A DNA stretch of 64,000 bases from Streptomyces bambusae (GTDB taxonomy: Bacteria; Actinomycetota; Actinomycetes; Streptomycetales; Streptomycetaceae), in contig NZ_JAJAUZ010000029.1 of assembly GCF_020532645.1 (NCBI RefSeq), positions 34,662 through 98,661 of the forward strand, written 5' to 3'. Both the position numbers and the translations under genes were made by a program. Of this stretch, positions 8,411-18,831 are shown piece by piece. The first letter of the stretch is position 1; every line of letters starts with the position of its first letter. Below the pieces are notes generated by a model. That model was not told where the DNA came from and did not search any database. It saw nothing but the letters and a program-made list of their open reading frames with translations.

Positions 8411-8890
8411 ATGCCCCACACCGTCGTCGAACGCGAGCTGGAGCTCAAGCTGGTGCTGTCGCCCGAGCGCAGCATCCCCGTACCCGCCCGGCTGGTGTAC
8501 CGGGCGGACGACCCGTACGCCGTGCACGTCGTCTTCCACGTGGGCTCGAACATGCCGGTCAACTGGACGTTCGCGCGGGAGCTGCTGGTGGAGGGCGTGT
8601 TCCGGCCGAGCGGGCACGGGGACGTGCGGATCTGGCCGACGAAGGTGGACGGGCGCAGCGTCATCTGCATGGCGCTCAGCTCACCCGATGGGGACGCGCT
8701 GCTGGAGGCGCCGTCGGCGTCCGTGTCGGCCTGGCTGGAGCGGACGCTGCGGGTGGTCCCGCCGGGTACGGAGTCCGACCGGCTCGGCCTGGACGCGGCG
8801 CTCGCCGCCCTCCTCGCCCCCACCCCGGCCGACGACCTCTGGCTCCGCGACCCGTGGCCCTCGGACGAGACCCCGGAAGGCGACCTGTGA
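8411..8890 (+). CDS. ssgG: SsgA-like sporulation protein SsgG
   Basis: 159 aa, the usual SALP size, with family features across its length: LVYRADDPYAVHVVFHVG, VNWTFARELLVEGVFRPSGHGDVRIWP and ALSSPDGDALLEAPSASVSAWLERT. SALPs are found in morphologically complex actinomycetes and guide septum placement and cell-wall remodelling during sporulation-specific division. SsgG in S. coelicolor affects correct septum placement. The paralogue is assigned mainly from context: in my memory ssgG sits upstream of hpd in S. coelicolor, as here. The start follows GGAGAGG. The kinase-WD40 gene converges with a 20-base gap. Confidence 0.85.
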   Translation: MPHTVVERELELKLVLSPERSIPVPARLVYRADDPYAVHVVFHVGSNMPVNWTFARELLVEGVFRPSGHGDVRIWPTKVDGRSVICMALSSPDGDALLEAPSASVSAWLERTLRVVPPGTESDRLGLDAALAALLAPTPADDLWLRDPWPSDETPEGDL

Positions 8891-8910
8891 GTCACCTCCC
8901 GGGGCCGGTC

Positions 8911-11900
8911 TCAGCTACACACCTTGCGGTAGGGGATCCCGCGCGGCACGTACTGCCCCCACTCCCCCTCGGTGACGTCCCGTCCGCCGACCCGACGACA
9001 GACCGACTCGATCAGGACGTCGGGGTCGGTGTCGAGCGATCGGAGGGGGTTCTGCCGGTCGGGGGTCCGCAGGACCGCGCCGTCGAAGGCGATGTCGTGG
9101 ACCTTGCCCTCCAGGTTCAGGGGTGCCCCCAGGGCCAGCCGAGACTTCAGGTCCCAGAGCTGAACGGCGTCATCGCCGACGCGTCCGGCGAGCAGGCGGC
9201 CGTCGGGCGAGAACGCGAAGTGGCCGACTCCCTCTCCATAGTGGTCGCCGCCCGGGCCGAGTGCTGCGCCCGGAAGTGCGCCATACTGCTCGGTGACCTT
9301 GCCGTCCCACAGCGCAGTCAGGCCGTTCTCTTTGAAGACCGCGAGGGTCTTGCCGTCGGGCGAGAACGCGAGGGCGCCGACGGACTCGTCCTTGAAGACA
9401 TTGCGGCGGTGCTTGCCGGTGGTGAGGTCGAGCGCGTCCCCGGCGGCGCTGACCAGCAGGGTGCTGTCGGGGCTGATGGCGATGGTGGGCCCCTCCTTGC
9501 GCAGCGATTCGATCCGGTGCAGTGGCTTCCCCGAGGCGACGTCCCAGACCTGGATGGTTCCCGGGCGGTCGAGGAACGTGGCGTTGCCCTCGCTCCCGTG
9601 CGCGAGCATGAACGCGGCCACGTAGCGGCCGTCGGGAGACAGCGTCAGCGGCTGGATCCAGTAGCCCTGCGGCTCCTTGCGGAAGAGTTCCTTGCCGGCC
9701 GCCACGTCCCACACGACCACGTCGTGCTCGTCGGCGAAGGCGAGCCGGCTGCCGTCGGCAGACAAGGACGCCCGGAACTCCGACGCCCCCGGCTTGTCCT
9801 CCCGCTGCGGTACCCGGGGTCCGAGGGCCCGCCCCGTGCGGAGGTCAACCAGCTGCTGCTCGTGGCCGAGGGCCTGGGCCATCGCGACCCGGCCGTTGCG
9901 GGAGACGGTTCCGGTGCGCGTTTCGCCACTCAGCTCGGACGGCAGGCCGACGGGCGGCCCGGCGACGTCCACCGTGTCCACGGTGGACGCTTCGGTGCGG
10001 TGGAAGACCAGGCGCCGTTGCTTGTCGTCGATCGCATAGACGATCTGCTCATCACCGTTCACGTTGCCCGTGCCGCGGGCCGGGTAGGTGAGATAGGGCC
10101 CCTGCCACTCGCCATCGGTCGGATAGACGTCGATGGCGCCGGTGTTGTTGTTGTAGCCGAGAACGAACCTGCCCTCGCTGCTGAGCGCAGGGTCCGCCAG
10201 CTCGGTGACGGCGACGGAGCCGAGATGCGTACCGTCCGCGGCGCGCCACAGGAATTGCTGCCCCGTCCGGCTCAGGGCGGCCAGCCGCTTGCCGTCCGCG
10301 CTGAACTGGAGGCGCCCGTCCGCGCCGCATTCGGGCTGCCGTGTACCCCGCGGCGTGGCGAGCGGTGTGCCGGTCAGACCGTCGGTGCCCAGGCGCCACA
10401 GCCGGACCGGTCCGCCGTACGGGCAAGTGGCCGCCAGGCGGCCGTCCGGGGAGACCGCAATGTCCTCCCCTTCCGCATGGGCGGCCAGCTGTCTGCCGTC
10501 CGAAGCCCGCAGGATCCGGTGATCGGCAACAACCAGCCCGTTCGTGGTGATCTGCGCCTTGTAGGTGGCCAATCCGTCCAACCCCCCGAGCCGTGGTCCC
10601 ACGGGCTTCAGCGTCCTGGCATCCAGCACCTGCGCTCCGTCCCTGTCAGACGCGAGGAGCAGCCGGCCGTCGGGGCTGATGCTGTCGATGGTGGCGTCGG
10701 CCAGGCCCGCCTTGCCTCGCGAAGACGCCAGCATCCGCCGGCCGGGCACGTCCCAGACCTGGAACTCCCCTGCCTCCCCCAGGACGAAGACCCGCCCGTC
10801 GTCGGACAGCCTGCGGTACGAGTCCTGCCGGATGCCGGACGCGGACCGCACCCGCAGCATGTCCGCCTCCGCCTGGTTCACCGCCCCCAGCAGCGCCGCT
10901 CTGGAGTCCTCCGTTTCCGCGATGCGCCATGAGGCCACGCCCAGGAGCATGGCGAGTTTGGGGTCGGCGGCGCGGAGGCTGGTGGCGGCTTGGGCTGTGG
11001 TGCGGGCGGCGGCCCGGGACTGTTCGCGGGCGGCGGCCTGGGACTGCTGGTAGGCGAGGCCGCCGGCCAGGAGGGCGACGACCAGCAGCACGCCGAGGCC
11101 GCCGAGCAGCTGGCGGCGGCGCCGGGCGGTGCGGGTCGCGGAGACCCGGCCGGCGGCGAGGAAGGCGACCTCCAGCGGGTTGGGCCGGATGTGCGGGGCC
11201 GCGCCGGCCGACCAGTCGAGGGCCGCCCGCAGGGCCGTGCCCTGCACGAGGTCCTCGGGCCGGCGCCCGTGCCGCTCCCATTCCCGCGCCGCATGCCCCA
11301 GCCGGTTCCGCAGCCCCAGCGCGACCCGGTCCGCCTCGGTCCAGGCCCGCAGCCGGGTCCAGGCGCGGATCAGCGCGGCGCTGACCGGGCGTATGGAGTG
11401 GTCCTCGGCGACGATCAGCGCCCCGGCCGCGGCCAGCGCGGTGATCGCGGCGTGGCCCTCGCGGCGTTCGGCGTCGCTGCGCCCGTCGTAGACCTCGGCG
11501 TACGAGGCCGTCCGTACGGTGTCCTGGCTGCCGTCGGGGTCCTCGCCCGGCACGACCAGCCGGAGCAGCAGTTCGTGGGCGGCCTGCTGCGCGGGCAGCG
11601 ACAGCCGGGCGTACGCGGCTTCGGCGCGTTCGCCGAGGCCGGGGACGTCCGCCTCGGGCCGGGGGTCGGCGGCCCGCCGGGCACCGGCTTCGAGTAGGGC
11701 CCGGCGCGGATCGGCCGAGGCCGGGGTCTCGCCGACGAGGCCGAGGAGGAGTTCGGCGGCGCTGGGCCGGAGGTCGGGCTCCTTGGCGAGCGCGGCGGCG
11801 ACCAGCGGCCGCAGCGGGGCGGGCAGAGCGGACAGGTCGGGGTCGACGGCCGCGGTGCGGTGGGCGACCTGGCCGATGCTGTCGCCGCGGAACGGTTCCT

Positions 11901-12519
11901 CGCCGGAGGCCGCGTACAGCACGAGGGCGCCCCAGGCGAAGACGTCGGAGGCGGTGGTGGCGCGCTGCCCGCCGAGGACCTCGGGGGCCATGTAGCCGAG
12001 GGTGCCCATGATGGCGCCGGTGGCGGTCAGGGACATGTCGGCGGCGCGGGCGATGCCGAAGTCGATGACGCGGGGGCCGTCGGGGCCGAGGAGGACGTTG
12101 CCGGGTTTGAGGTCCCGGTGGACGACCTTGGCCTGGTGGATGGCGGCCAGCGCGGTGGCGACGCCGGCGGCGAGGCGGGTGACGGCCTCGGGGTCGAAGG
12201 TGCCGTGGTCGCGGACGGCGGCGCCGAGGGTGGGGCCGGGGATGTACTCGCTGACGATGTACGGGGCGTCGTCGGAGACGTCGGCGTCGAGGATCCGGGC
12301 GGTGCAGAAGGGGGCGACGGCGCGGGCCGCGTCGACCTCCTTGGCGAAGCGGGAGCGGACGAACTGCTCCGCGTCGCGGTGCAGGGCCTTGACGGCGACG
12401 CGGCCGCCGGTGGCGTCGTACGCCTCGTAGACGACTCCCTGGCCGCCGGCACCGAGGCGGGCGGCGAGCCAGTAGCCGCCGAGGCGTTCCGGATCGTCCG
12501 GATGCAGCATTGAGCCCAT
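8911..12519 (-). CDS. Membrane Ser/Thr protein kinase with C-terminal WD40 propeller
   Basis: 1202 aa, starting at ATG 12519 after GGGGGACC. The N-terminal Hanks-type kinase (residues ~15-265) has the glycine loop GAGGQGVVYEA, Lys44, the catalytic loop HRDLKPGN (Asp136) and DFG (153-155). A conserved helical STAND-like segment follows (DGSQDTVRTASYAEVYDGRSDAERREGHAA), then a transmembrane helix near residue 475 (LLGGLGVLLVVALLAGGLAY). The outer/C-terminal half carries repeated WD40-type blades (FSPDGRLLAG, ISPDSTLLVSAAG, FSPDGKTLAVF). The kinase is inside and the propeller probably outside, suggesting a ligand-sensing receptor kinase. It is divergent from the TPR protein gene at 12721. Ligand and targets are unknown. 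Confidence 0.92.
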   Translation of the reverse strand: MGSMLHPDDPERLGGYWLAARLGAGGQGVVYEAYDATGGRVAVKALHRDAEQFVRSRFAKEVDAARAVAPFCTARILDADVSDDAPYIVSEYIPGPTLGAAVRDHGTFDPEAVTRLAAGVATALAAIHQAKVVHRDLKPGNVLLGPDGPRVIDFGIARAADMSLTATGAIMGTLGYMAPEVLGGQRATTASDVFAWGALVLYAASGEEPFRGDSIGQVAHRTAAVDPDLSALPAPLRPLVAAALAKEPDLRPSAAELLLGLVGETPASADPRRALLEAGARRAADPRPEADVPGLGERAEAAYARLSLPAQQAAHELLLRLVVPGEDPDGSQDTVRTASYAEVYDGRSDAERREGHAAITALAAAGALIVAEDHSIRPVSAALIRAWTRLRAWTEADRVALGLRNRLGHAAREWERHGRRPEDLVQGTALRAALDWSAGAAPHIRPNPLEVAFLAAGRVSATRTARRRRQLLGGLGVLLVVALLAGGLAYQQSQAAAREQSRAAARTTAQAATSLRAADPKLAMLLGVASWRIAETEDSRAALLGAVNQAEADMLRVRSASGIRQDSYRRLSDDGRVFVLGEAGEFQVWDVPGRRMLASSRGKAGLADATIDSISPDGRLLLASDRDGAQVLDARTLKPVGPRLGGLDGLATYKAQITTNGLVVADHRILRASDGRQLAAHAEGEDIAVSPDGRLAATCPYGGPVRLWRLGTDGLTGTPLATPRGTRQPECGADGRLQFSADGKRLAALSRTGQQFLWRAADGTHLGSVAVTELADPALSSEGRFVLGYNNNTGAIDVYPTDGEWQGPYLTYPARGTGNVNGDEQIVYAIDDKQRRLVFHRTEASTVDTVDVAGPPVGLPSELSGETRTGTVSRNGRVAMAQALGHEQQLVDLRTGRALGPRVPQREDKPGASEFRASLSADGSRLAFADEHDVVVWDVAAGKELFRKEPQGYWIQPLTLSPDGRYVAAFMLAHGSEGNATFLDRPGTIQVWDVASGKPLHRIESLRKEGPTIAISPDSTLLVSAAGDALDLTTGKHRRNVFKDESVGALAFSPDGKTLAVFKENGLTALWDGKVTEQYGALPGAALGPGGDHYGEGVGHFAFSPDGRLLAGRVGDDAVQLWDLKSRLALGAPLNLEGKVHDIAFDGAVLRTPDRQNPLRSLDTDPDVLIESVCRRVGGRDVTEGEWGQYVPRGIPYRKVCS

Positions 12520-12720
12520 GTCGTGGTCCCCCGTGTGTGCTGTCCGGACGGTGGGCCGTCCGGATGTCCACGCGGGAGAGTAGACGATCCGTCAGGAACG
12601 CTGCACGGTGCGTCCGTTATCCGGGGCCCCGTCCCGGCGGCCGACTCCGTTGGTGTGAACCCGGGGGCGAACCCGTTCGGAGACCCGGGAAGACTCTTCA
12701 TATTGACGCACAGTGAGCCC

Positions 12721-14580
<1,860 letters not shown>

Positions 14581-14909
14581 CGGAGGGCGGGTGACGGGCC
14601 TTGCCGGAGCGGGTCCCGGCCGCCCCCCTCCGGCAGCCCGAACCCGCTCCGTTTCCCAACGGATTCCGCTGAGAGGTCCCGGCCCGGCCGGAGCGGGCCG
14701 GGCCGGGAGGGCCCCGTGGCGGCGGGGCGGCCCGGAGCGGGGCCGACGGCCACAGCGCTGCGGGGCGTCACCCCGCCGGAGCCGGGCAGCGCGTTTGCCG
14801 CGGCCGGCGGGGTCGTACGTAAGGCCGCCCGGAGCGGGGTCCGGGCGGCCGGGGCCCCGCCGGCCGGGTGCGGCGGGCGGGGCCTGGGCACTGCGAGGGG
14901 GGGGAACCG
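14581..14909. other. Intergenic region between convergent genes, with terminator hairpin 14823-14850
   Basis: No gene is recognisable in these 329 bases between the TPR gene and hppD. GGCCGCCCGGA (14823-14833) and TCCGGGCGGCC (14840-14850) form an 11-base perfect stem with a 6-base loop, a likely terminator for hppD or for both genes. The surrounding sequence is made of overlapping ggccggg/cccggcc words. Confidence 0.5.
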
Positions 14910-16058
14910 TCAGAGGTTGCCGCGCTTGTCCTGCTCGCGCTCGATCGCCTCGAAGAGGGCCTTGAAGTTGCCCTTGCCGAAGCCCATGGAGCCGTGCCGC
15001 TCGATGATCTCGAAGAAGACGGTGGGGCGGTCCTGGACCGGCTTGGTGAAGATCTGCAGCAGGTAGCCGTCCTCGTCGCGGTCGGCGAGGATCTTCAGCT
15101 CGCGCAGCTCGTCGATCGGCACGCGGGTGTCGCCGACCCACTCGCCGAGGGTGTCGTAGTACGTGTCCGGGACGGACAGGAACTGGACGCCCTGGGAGCG
15201 CATGTAGCGGACGGTGGCGCAGATGTCGTTGCTGGCGAGGGCGATGTGCTGGACGCCGGGGCCGTTGTAGAACTCGAGGTACTCGTCGATCTGCGACTTC
15301 TTCTTCGCGATCGCCGGCTCGTTGATCGGGAACTTCACCTTCTTGGTGCCGTCCGCGACGACCTTCGACATCAGGGCCGAGTACTCGGTCGCGATGTCGT
15401 CGCCCACGAACTCCTTCATGTTCGTGAAGCCCATGACCTTGTTGTAGAAGCCGACCCACTCGTTCATGCGGCCGAGCTCGACGTTGCCGACGCAGTGGTC
15501 GATGGCCTGGAAGGTGCGCTTGGCCGGGCCTTCGACCAGCGGCTCGGCGGTGACGAAGCCGGGGAGGTACGGGCCGTCGTAGCGGGAGCGGTCGACCAGC
15601 GTGTGGCGGGTCTGGCCGTAGGTGGCGATGGCCGCGAGGACGACGGTGCCGTGCTCGTCGGAGACCTCGTACGGCTCGTCCAGGCCGCGGGCGCCCTGCT
15701 CGACGGCGTACTTGTAGGCGGCACGCGCGTCCGGGACCTCGATGGCCAGGTCGATCACGCCGTCGCCGTGCTCGGCGACGTGCTCGGCGATGAAGCGGCC
15801 GTGGTCGGTGGTCGCCTTGATGACCGAGGTCAGGACGAAGCGGGCGGAGCCGTTCGTCAGGACGTAGCTGGCCGTCTCCCGGCTGCCGTTCTCCGGGCCG
15901 GAGTAGGCGACCAGCTTCATGCCGAACGCCGTGGCGTAGTAGTGCGCGGCCTGCTTGGCGTTGCCGACGGCGAAGACGACGGCGTCCATTCCCTTCACCG
16001 GGAACGGGTCGGCCTCGCGAGCGGTGTCCGGGGCGGTGTGATCCAGCGTCTCAGTCAT
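14910..16058 (-). CDS. hppD: 4-hydroxyphenylpyruvate dioxygenase
   Basis: 382 aa. Converts 4-hydroxyphenylpyruvate to homogentisate with O2 in tyrosine catabolism, a non-heme Fe(II) enzyme. The iron ligands align with the S. avermitilis enzyme: His188 (QAIDHCVGN), His271 (GVQHIALA) and Glu350 (VFFEIIERHG). The C-terminal lid (GSMGFGKGNFKALFEAIEREQ) is intact. The start is set at ATG 16058 (MTETLDHTAPD) by family alignment; the upstream ATG at 16109 adds 17 residues that overlap the promoter region. It is divergently transcribed from an Lrp/AsnC regulator that probably controls it. Homogentisate is also the precursor of ochronotic brown pigment in Streptomyces. Confidence 0.97.
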   Translation of the reverse strand: MTETLDHTAPDTAREADPFPVKGMDAVVFAVGNAKQAAHYYATAFGMKLVAYSGPENGSRETASYVLTNGSARFVLTSVIKATTDHGRFIAEHVAEHGDGVIDLAIEVPDARAAYKYAVEQGARGLDEPYEVSDEHGTVVLAAIATYGQTRHTLVDRSRYDGPYLPGFVTAEPLVEGPAKRTFQAIDHCVGNVELGRMNEWVGFYNKVMGFTNMKEFVGDDIATEYSALMSKVVADGTKKVKFPINEPAIAKKKSQIDEYLEFYNGPGVQHIALASNDICATVRYMRSQGVQFLSVPDTYYDTLGEWVGDTRVPIDELRELKILADRDEDGYLLQIFTKPVQDRPTVFFEIIERHGSMGFGKGNFKALFEAIEREQDKRGNL

Positions 16059-16180
16059 GAACGCAGATTCGCTCCGATCCACAAGGTGCGCAATAGTTTC
16101 CTCATTCACTGGTCAATCTGCACAGCAGACTGCGAGGATCAACGGAACTTCTGTACAGGATGACCACCCTTGGAGGCCCC

Positions 16181-16657
16181 GTGGGCATCGACCCGCTGGA
16201 CGGCAGACTCATCGTCCTCCTCGCCCGCGAGCCGCGCATAGGCGTCCTGGAGGCCTCGCGCCGGCTGGGCGTGGCCCGCGGCACCGTGCAGGCGCGGCTG
16301 GACCGGCTCCAGTCGAGCGGGGTGATCTGCGGTTTCGGCCCGCAGGTGGACCCGGCGGCGCTGGGCTATCCGGTCACCGCCTTCGCCACGCTGGAGATCA
16401 AGCAGGGCCAGGGCTCCGACGTACGGGCCCACCTGGCCGGCGTGCCCGAGGTGCTGGAACTGCACACCACGACCGGGCACGGCGACATGCTGTGCCGGCT
16501 GGTGGCGCGCTCGAACGCGGACCTCCAGCGGGTGATCGACCGCGTGGTCGGCTTCGAGGGCATCGTGCGCGCCTCCACGGCGATCGTGATGGAGAACCCG
16601 GTGCCGCTGCGGATCATCCCGCTGGTGGAGCAGGCGGCGGCGGACCACGAGGGGTGA
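16181..16657 (+). CDS. Lrp/AsnC-family transcriptional regulator
   Basis: 158 aa from GTG 16181, which has GGAGG four bases upstream; the ATG at 16160 has only a weak site. The N-terminal winged helix-turn-helix (DPLDGRLIVLLAREPRIGVLEASRRLGVARGTVQARLDRLQSSGVI) is followed by an AsnC-type effector domain (VTAFATLEIKQG to MENPVPLRIIPLVEQ). Such proteins form dimers or octamers and respond to amino acids. It lies 122 bases from hppD and divergent from it, so local control of tyrosine catabolism is the likely role. This assignment rests on context. Confidence 0.88.
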   Translation: MGIDPLDGRLIVLLAREPRIGVLEASRRLGVARGTVQARLDRLQSSGVICGFGPQVDPAALGYPVTAFATLEIKQGQGSDVRAHLAGVPEVLELHTTTGHGDMLCRLVARSNADLQRVIDRVVGFEGIVRASTAIVMENPVPLRIIPLVEQAAADHEG

Positions 16658-16677
16658 GTGCGGCCCCGCCACAGGCA

Positions 16678-16723
16678 TGCAAAGGAACCCTTGCAAAAAA
16701 CCCGCTGCAAAGCTTCCTTTGCA
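16678..16723. promoter_or_regulatory. Twin palindromic operators upstream of the ArsR-family gene
   Basis: Two 18-base inverted repeats lie 28 bases apart centre to centre. TGCAAAGGAACCCTTGCA (16678-16695) has one arm mismatch. TGCAAAGCTTCCTTTGCA (16706-16723) has perfect 7-base arms. Both follow TGCAAAG-n4-CTTTGCA. The second ends 16 bases before the ArsR start codon, so it overlaps the presumed promoter of an apparently leaderless transcript. This is a classic autoregulatory layout. The bound protein is inferred. Confidence 0.8.
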
Positions 16724-16739
16724 TTCCTACGCTCGCCCC

Positions 16740-17405
16740 ATGCCCGAAAACCCGGAGAACCCAGACCCCGCCCGGTCACCGCAGTCGCCGCCTCAGTCGC
16801 CGCCCCAGTCGCCGACTCGGCCCGGTGAGCGCGTGGTCCGCACCCTCGACGCCCGCACCCTGCGCGGCCTCGCGCACCCGCTGCGCATCCGGCTGCTGAG
16901 CGTCCTGCGCAACGACGGCCCGGCGACCGCCTCCCAACTCGCGGGCGTGCTCGGCGAGTCGAGCGGCGCGACCAGCTACCACCTGCGCCAGCTCGCCGCG
17001 TACGGGTTCGTCGAGGACGCGCCGGAGCACGGCAAGGGCCGGGAGCGCTGGTGGCGGGCCGTGTACGACGGCACCCGTTTCGACGACCGGCTCTCCGACG
17101 ACCCGGATCCGGCGGTCCGCGGCGCCGCGGACATGTTCCTGCACGAGATCGCCACCGTGCACGCGCAGGAGCTGGCCACCTGGCTGGGCAATGCGCACCG
17201 CTGGTCGCCGGAGTGGCGACGGGCCTCCGACATGAGCGACTACACGGTCCGCCTGACGCCCGAGCGCAGCCACGAACTGATCCTGAAGATGCACGAGTTG
17301 ATCCAGACCTACCGGGACGCCGAACCGGCCGACCGGGCCGACGAGCCCGAGGGCACCACCCCGGTCCGCTTCCACCTGCACGCCTTCCCGCGCACCACCG
17401 CCTGA
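16740..17405 (+). CDS. ArsR-family winged-helix transcriptional regulator
   Basis: 221 aa. The start at ATG 16740 (MPENPENPDPARSPQ) has no clear ribosome-binding site, suggesting a leaderless mRNA; the longer ORF from 16677 overlaps the operators. After a Pro/Ser-rich lead (with QSPPQSPPQSP), the winged helix lies at residues ~30-110: LRGLAHPLRIRLLSVLRNDGPATASQLAGVLGESSGATSYHLRQLAAYGFVEDAPEHGKGRERWWR. A C-terminal helical domain follows (LILKMHELIQTYRD). No metal-binding Cys cluster is visible, so it is not a typical metal sensor. It precedes an MFS exporter by 73 nt and probably represses both genes through the twin palindromes. Confidence 0.9.
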   Translation: MPENPENPDPARSPQSPPQSPPQSPTRPGERVVRTLDARTLRGLAHPLRIRLLSVLRNDGPATASQLAGVLGESSGATSYHLRQLAAYGFVEDAPEHGKGRERWWRAVYDGTRFDDRLSDDPDPAVRGAADMFLHEIATVHAQELATWLGNAHRWSPEWRRASDMSDYTVRLTPERSHELILKMHELIQTYRDAEPADRADEPEGTTPVRFHLHAFPRTTA

Positions 17406-17478
17406 GCCGCCACGGCACCGCGCACCCGGCACCGCACCGCGCCGCCCCGCGCCGCACCGACAGAGGAGGAGCATCACC

Positions 17479-18831
17479 GTGAGCCACCCGGGGGGATCCG
17501 TGGCCGCACGAACCGGCGGCCGACGGCGGCCGTTCGCCGCCGTCCTGGCCGCCAACACCGTTTCCATCGCGGGCACTTCGCTCACCATGATCGGAGTGCC
17601 GTGGTTCGTCCTGCAGACCACCGACAGCCCGGCGCGGGCCGGCGTCGTCGCGTTCTGCGCCACGCTGCCGGTGGTGGTCGCCGCGCTGGCCGGCGGCCCG
17701 GTCATCGACCGGCTCGGGCGGCGGCGCGTCTCGGTCGCCTCCGACCTGGTGTGCGGGCTGTCGGTGGCCGCGATCCCGCTGCTGCACTACGCGGGACTGC
17801 TGGAGTTCTGGATGCTGTGTGCGCTGATGGCCGTCGGCGGGCTGGCGCACACCCCCGGCATGACCGCCCGCAACGTGATGCTGCCGGACCTCGCCGAGCA
17901 CGCCGGCACCACCCTGGCCCGGGCGTCGAGCCTGTACGACGCGGTGGCGCGCGGCGCCCGGATGATCGGGGCCGCACTGGCCGGCGTACTGATCACGGTG
18001 CTGGGCGCCGAGGCGGTGCTGCTGCTGGACGCGGCCACCTTCGCGGTGTCGGCGGCGCTGGTGGCGGCCGGGGTGCGCGGGTTCGCAGCCGCGGAGCCGC
18101 AGCCGGCCGCCGCCGCCGTGTCCTTCGCCTCGTACCGCGCGGAGCTGCGCGAGGGGTACGCGTTCCTGCTGCGCACCCGGCTGCTGCTGGGCGTGACGGT
18201 GATGGTGATGCTGACCAACGGCCTGGACCAGGCGTGGAACGCGGTCCTGCTGCCGGTGCACGCCCGGGAGGAGCTGGGCGGGTCGGGCGGACTCGGGCTG
18301 CTGATCGCCCTGTTCGGCGGCTTCGCGTTCCTGGGGGCGCTGCTGTACGGGGCCGTCGGGGAGCGGTTCCCGCGGCGGGTGGTGTTCACGGTGGCCTTCA
18401 TGATCGGTGGGCCGACCCGCTGGCTGGTGGCGGCGTGCACGGACACCACGCTGCCGCTGGCGGTGACCATGGCCCTCGCCGGACTCGGCATGGGCATGCT
18501 CAACCCGATCCTGTCCGTCGCGTTCTACGAACTGGTGCCGGACTCGCTGCGCAGCCGGGTGACGGGGGTGAGCACGGCCGGCTGCGAGCTGACGATGCCG
18601 CTGGGCGGGCTCGCCGCGGGCCTGCTCGTCGAGGGGACGGGCACGACGGCGGCCCTGCTGCTGCTCGGCGGGGTCTACCTGCTCACGACCCTGGCGCCGC
18701 TGGTCTTCCCGGCCTGGCGCACCCTGGACGGCACCGGTGCCCGGCGCGGTCCCGCGGCCGTCAGCAGCTCGGGACCTGGCCGCCCTTCTGCAGGGCCCGC
18801 AGTGCGGACACCGCACCCTCCAGCGTCGTAA
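17479..18831 (+). CDS. MFS transporter (exporter-type)
   Basis: 450 aa from GTG 17479, with GAGGAGGAG upstream. Around twelve hydrophobic segments are visible, starting PFAAVLAANTVSIAGTSLTMIGVPWFVL. The MFS loop motif between helices 2 and 3 is VIDRLGRRRVSVASDLVCG. The pattern matches the MFS_3/enterobactin-exporter-like group of drug efflux proteins. It is co-directional with the ArsR-type regulator, so it is probably an inducible efflux pump; the substrate is unknown. Its last 24 codons overlap the convergent S16 protease gene by 71 bases, so the hydrophilic C-terminal tail is specific to this context. Confidence 0.9.
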   Translation: MSHPGGSVAARTGGRRRPFAAVLAANTVSIAGTSLTMIGVPWFVLQTTDSPARAGVVAFCATLPVVVAALAGGPVIDRLGRRRVSVASDLVCGLSVAAIPLLHYAGLLEFWMLCALMAVGGLAHTPGMTARNVMLPDLAEHAGTTLARASSLYDAVARGARMIGAALAGVLITVLGAEAVLLLDAATFAVSAALVAAGVRGFAAAEPQPAAAAVSFASYRAELREGYAFLLRTRLLLGVTVMVMLTNGLDQAWNAVLLPVHAREELGGSGGLGLLIALFGGFAFLGALLYGAVGERFPRRVVFTVAFMIGGPTRWLVAACTDTTLPLAVTMALAGLGMGMLNPILSVAFYELVPDSLRSRVTGVSTAGCELTMPLGGLAAGLLVEGTGTTAALLLLGGVYLLTTLAPLVFPAWRTLDGTGARRGPAAVSSSGPGRPSAGPAVRTPHPPAS

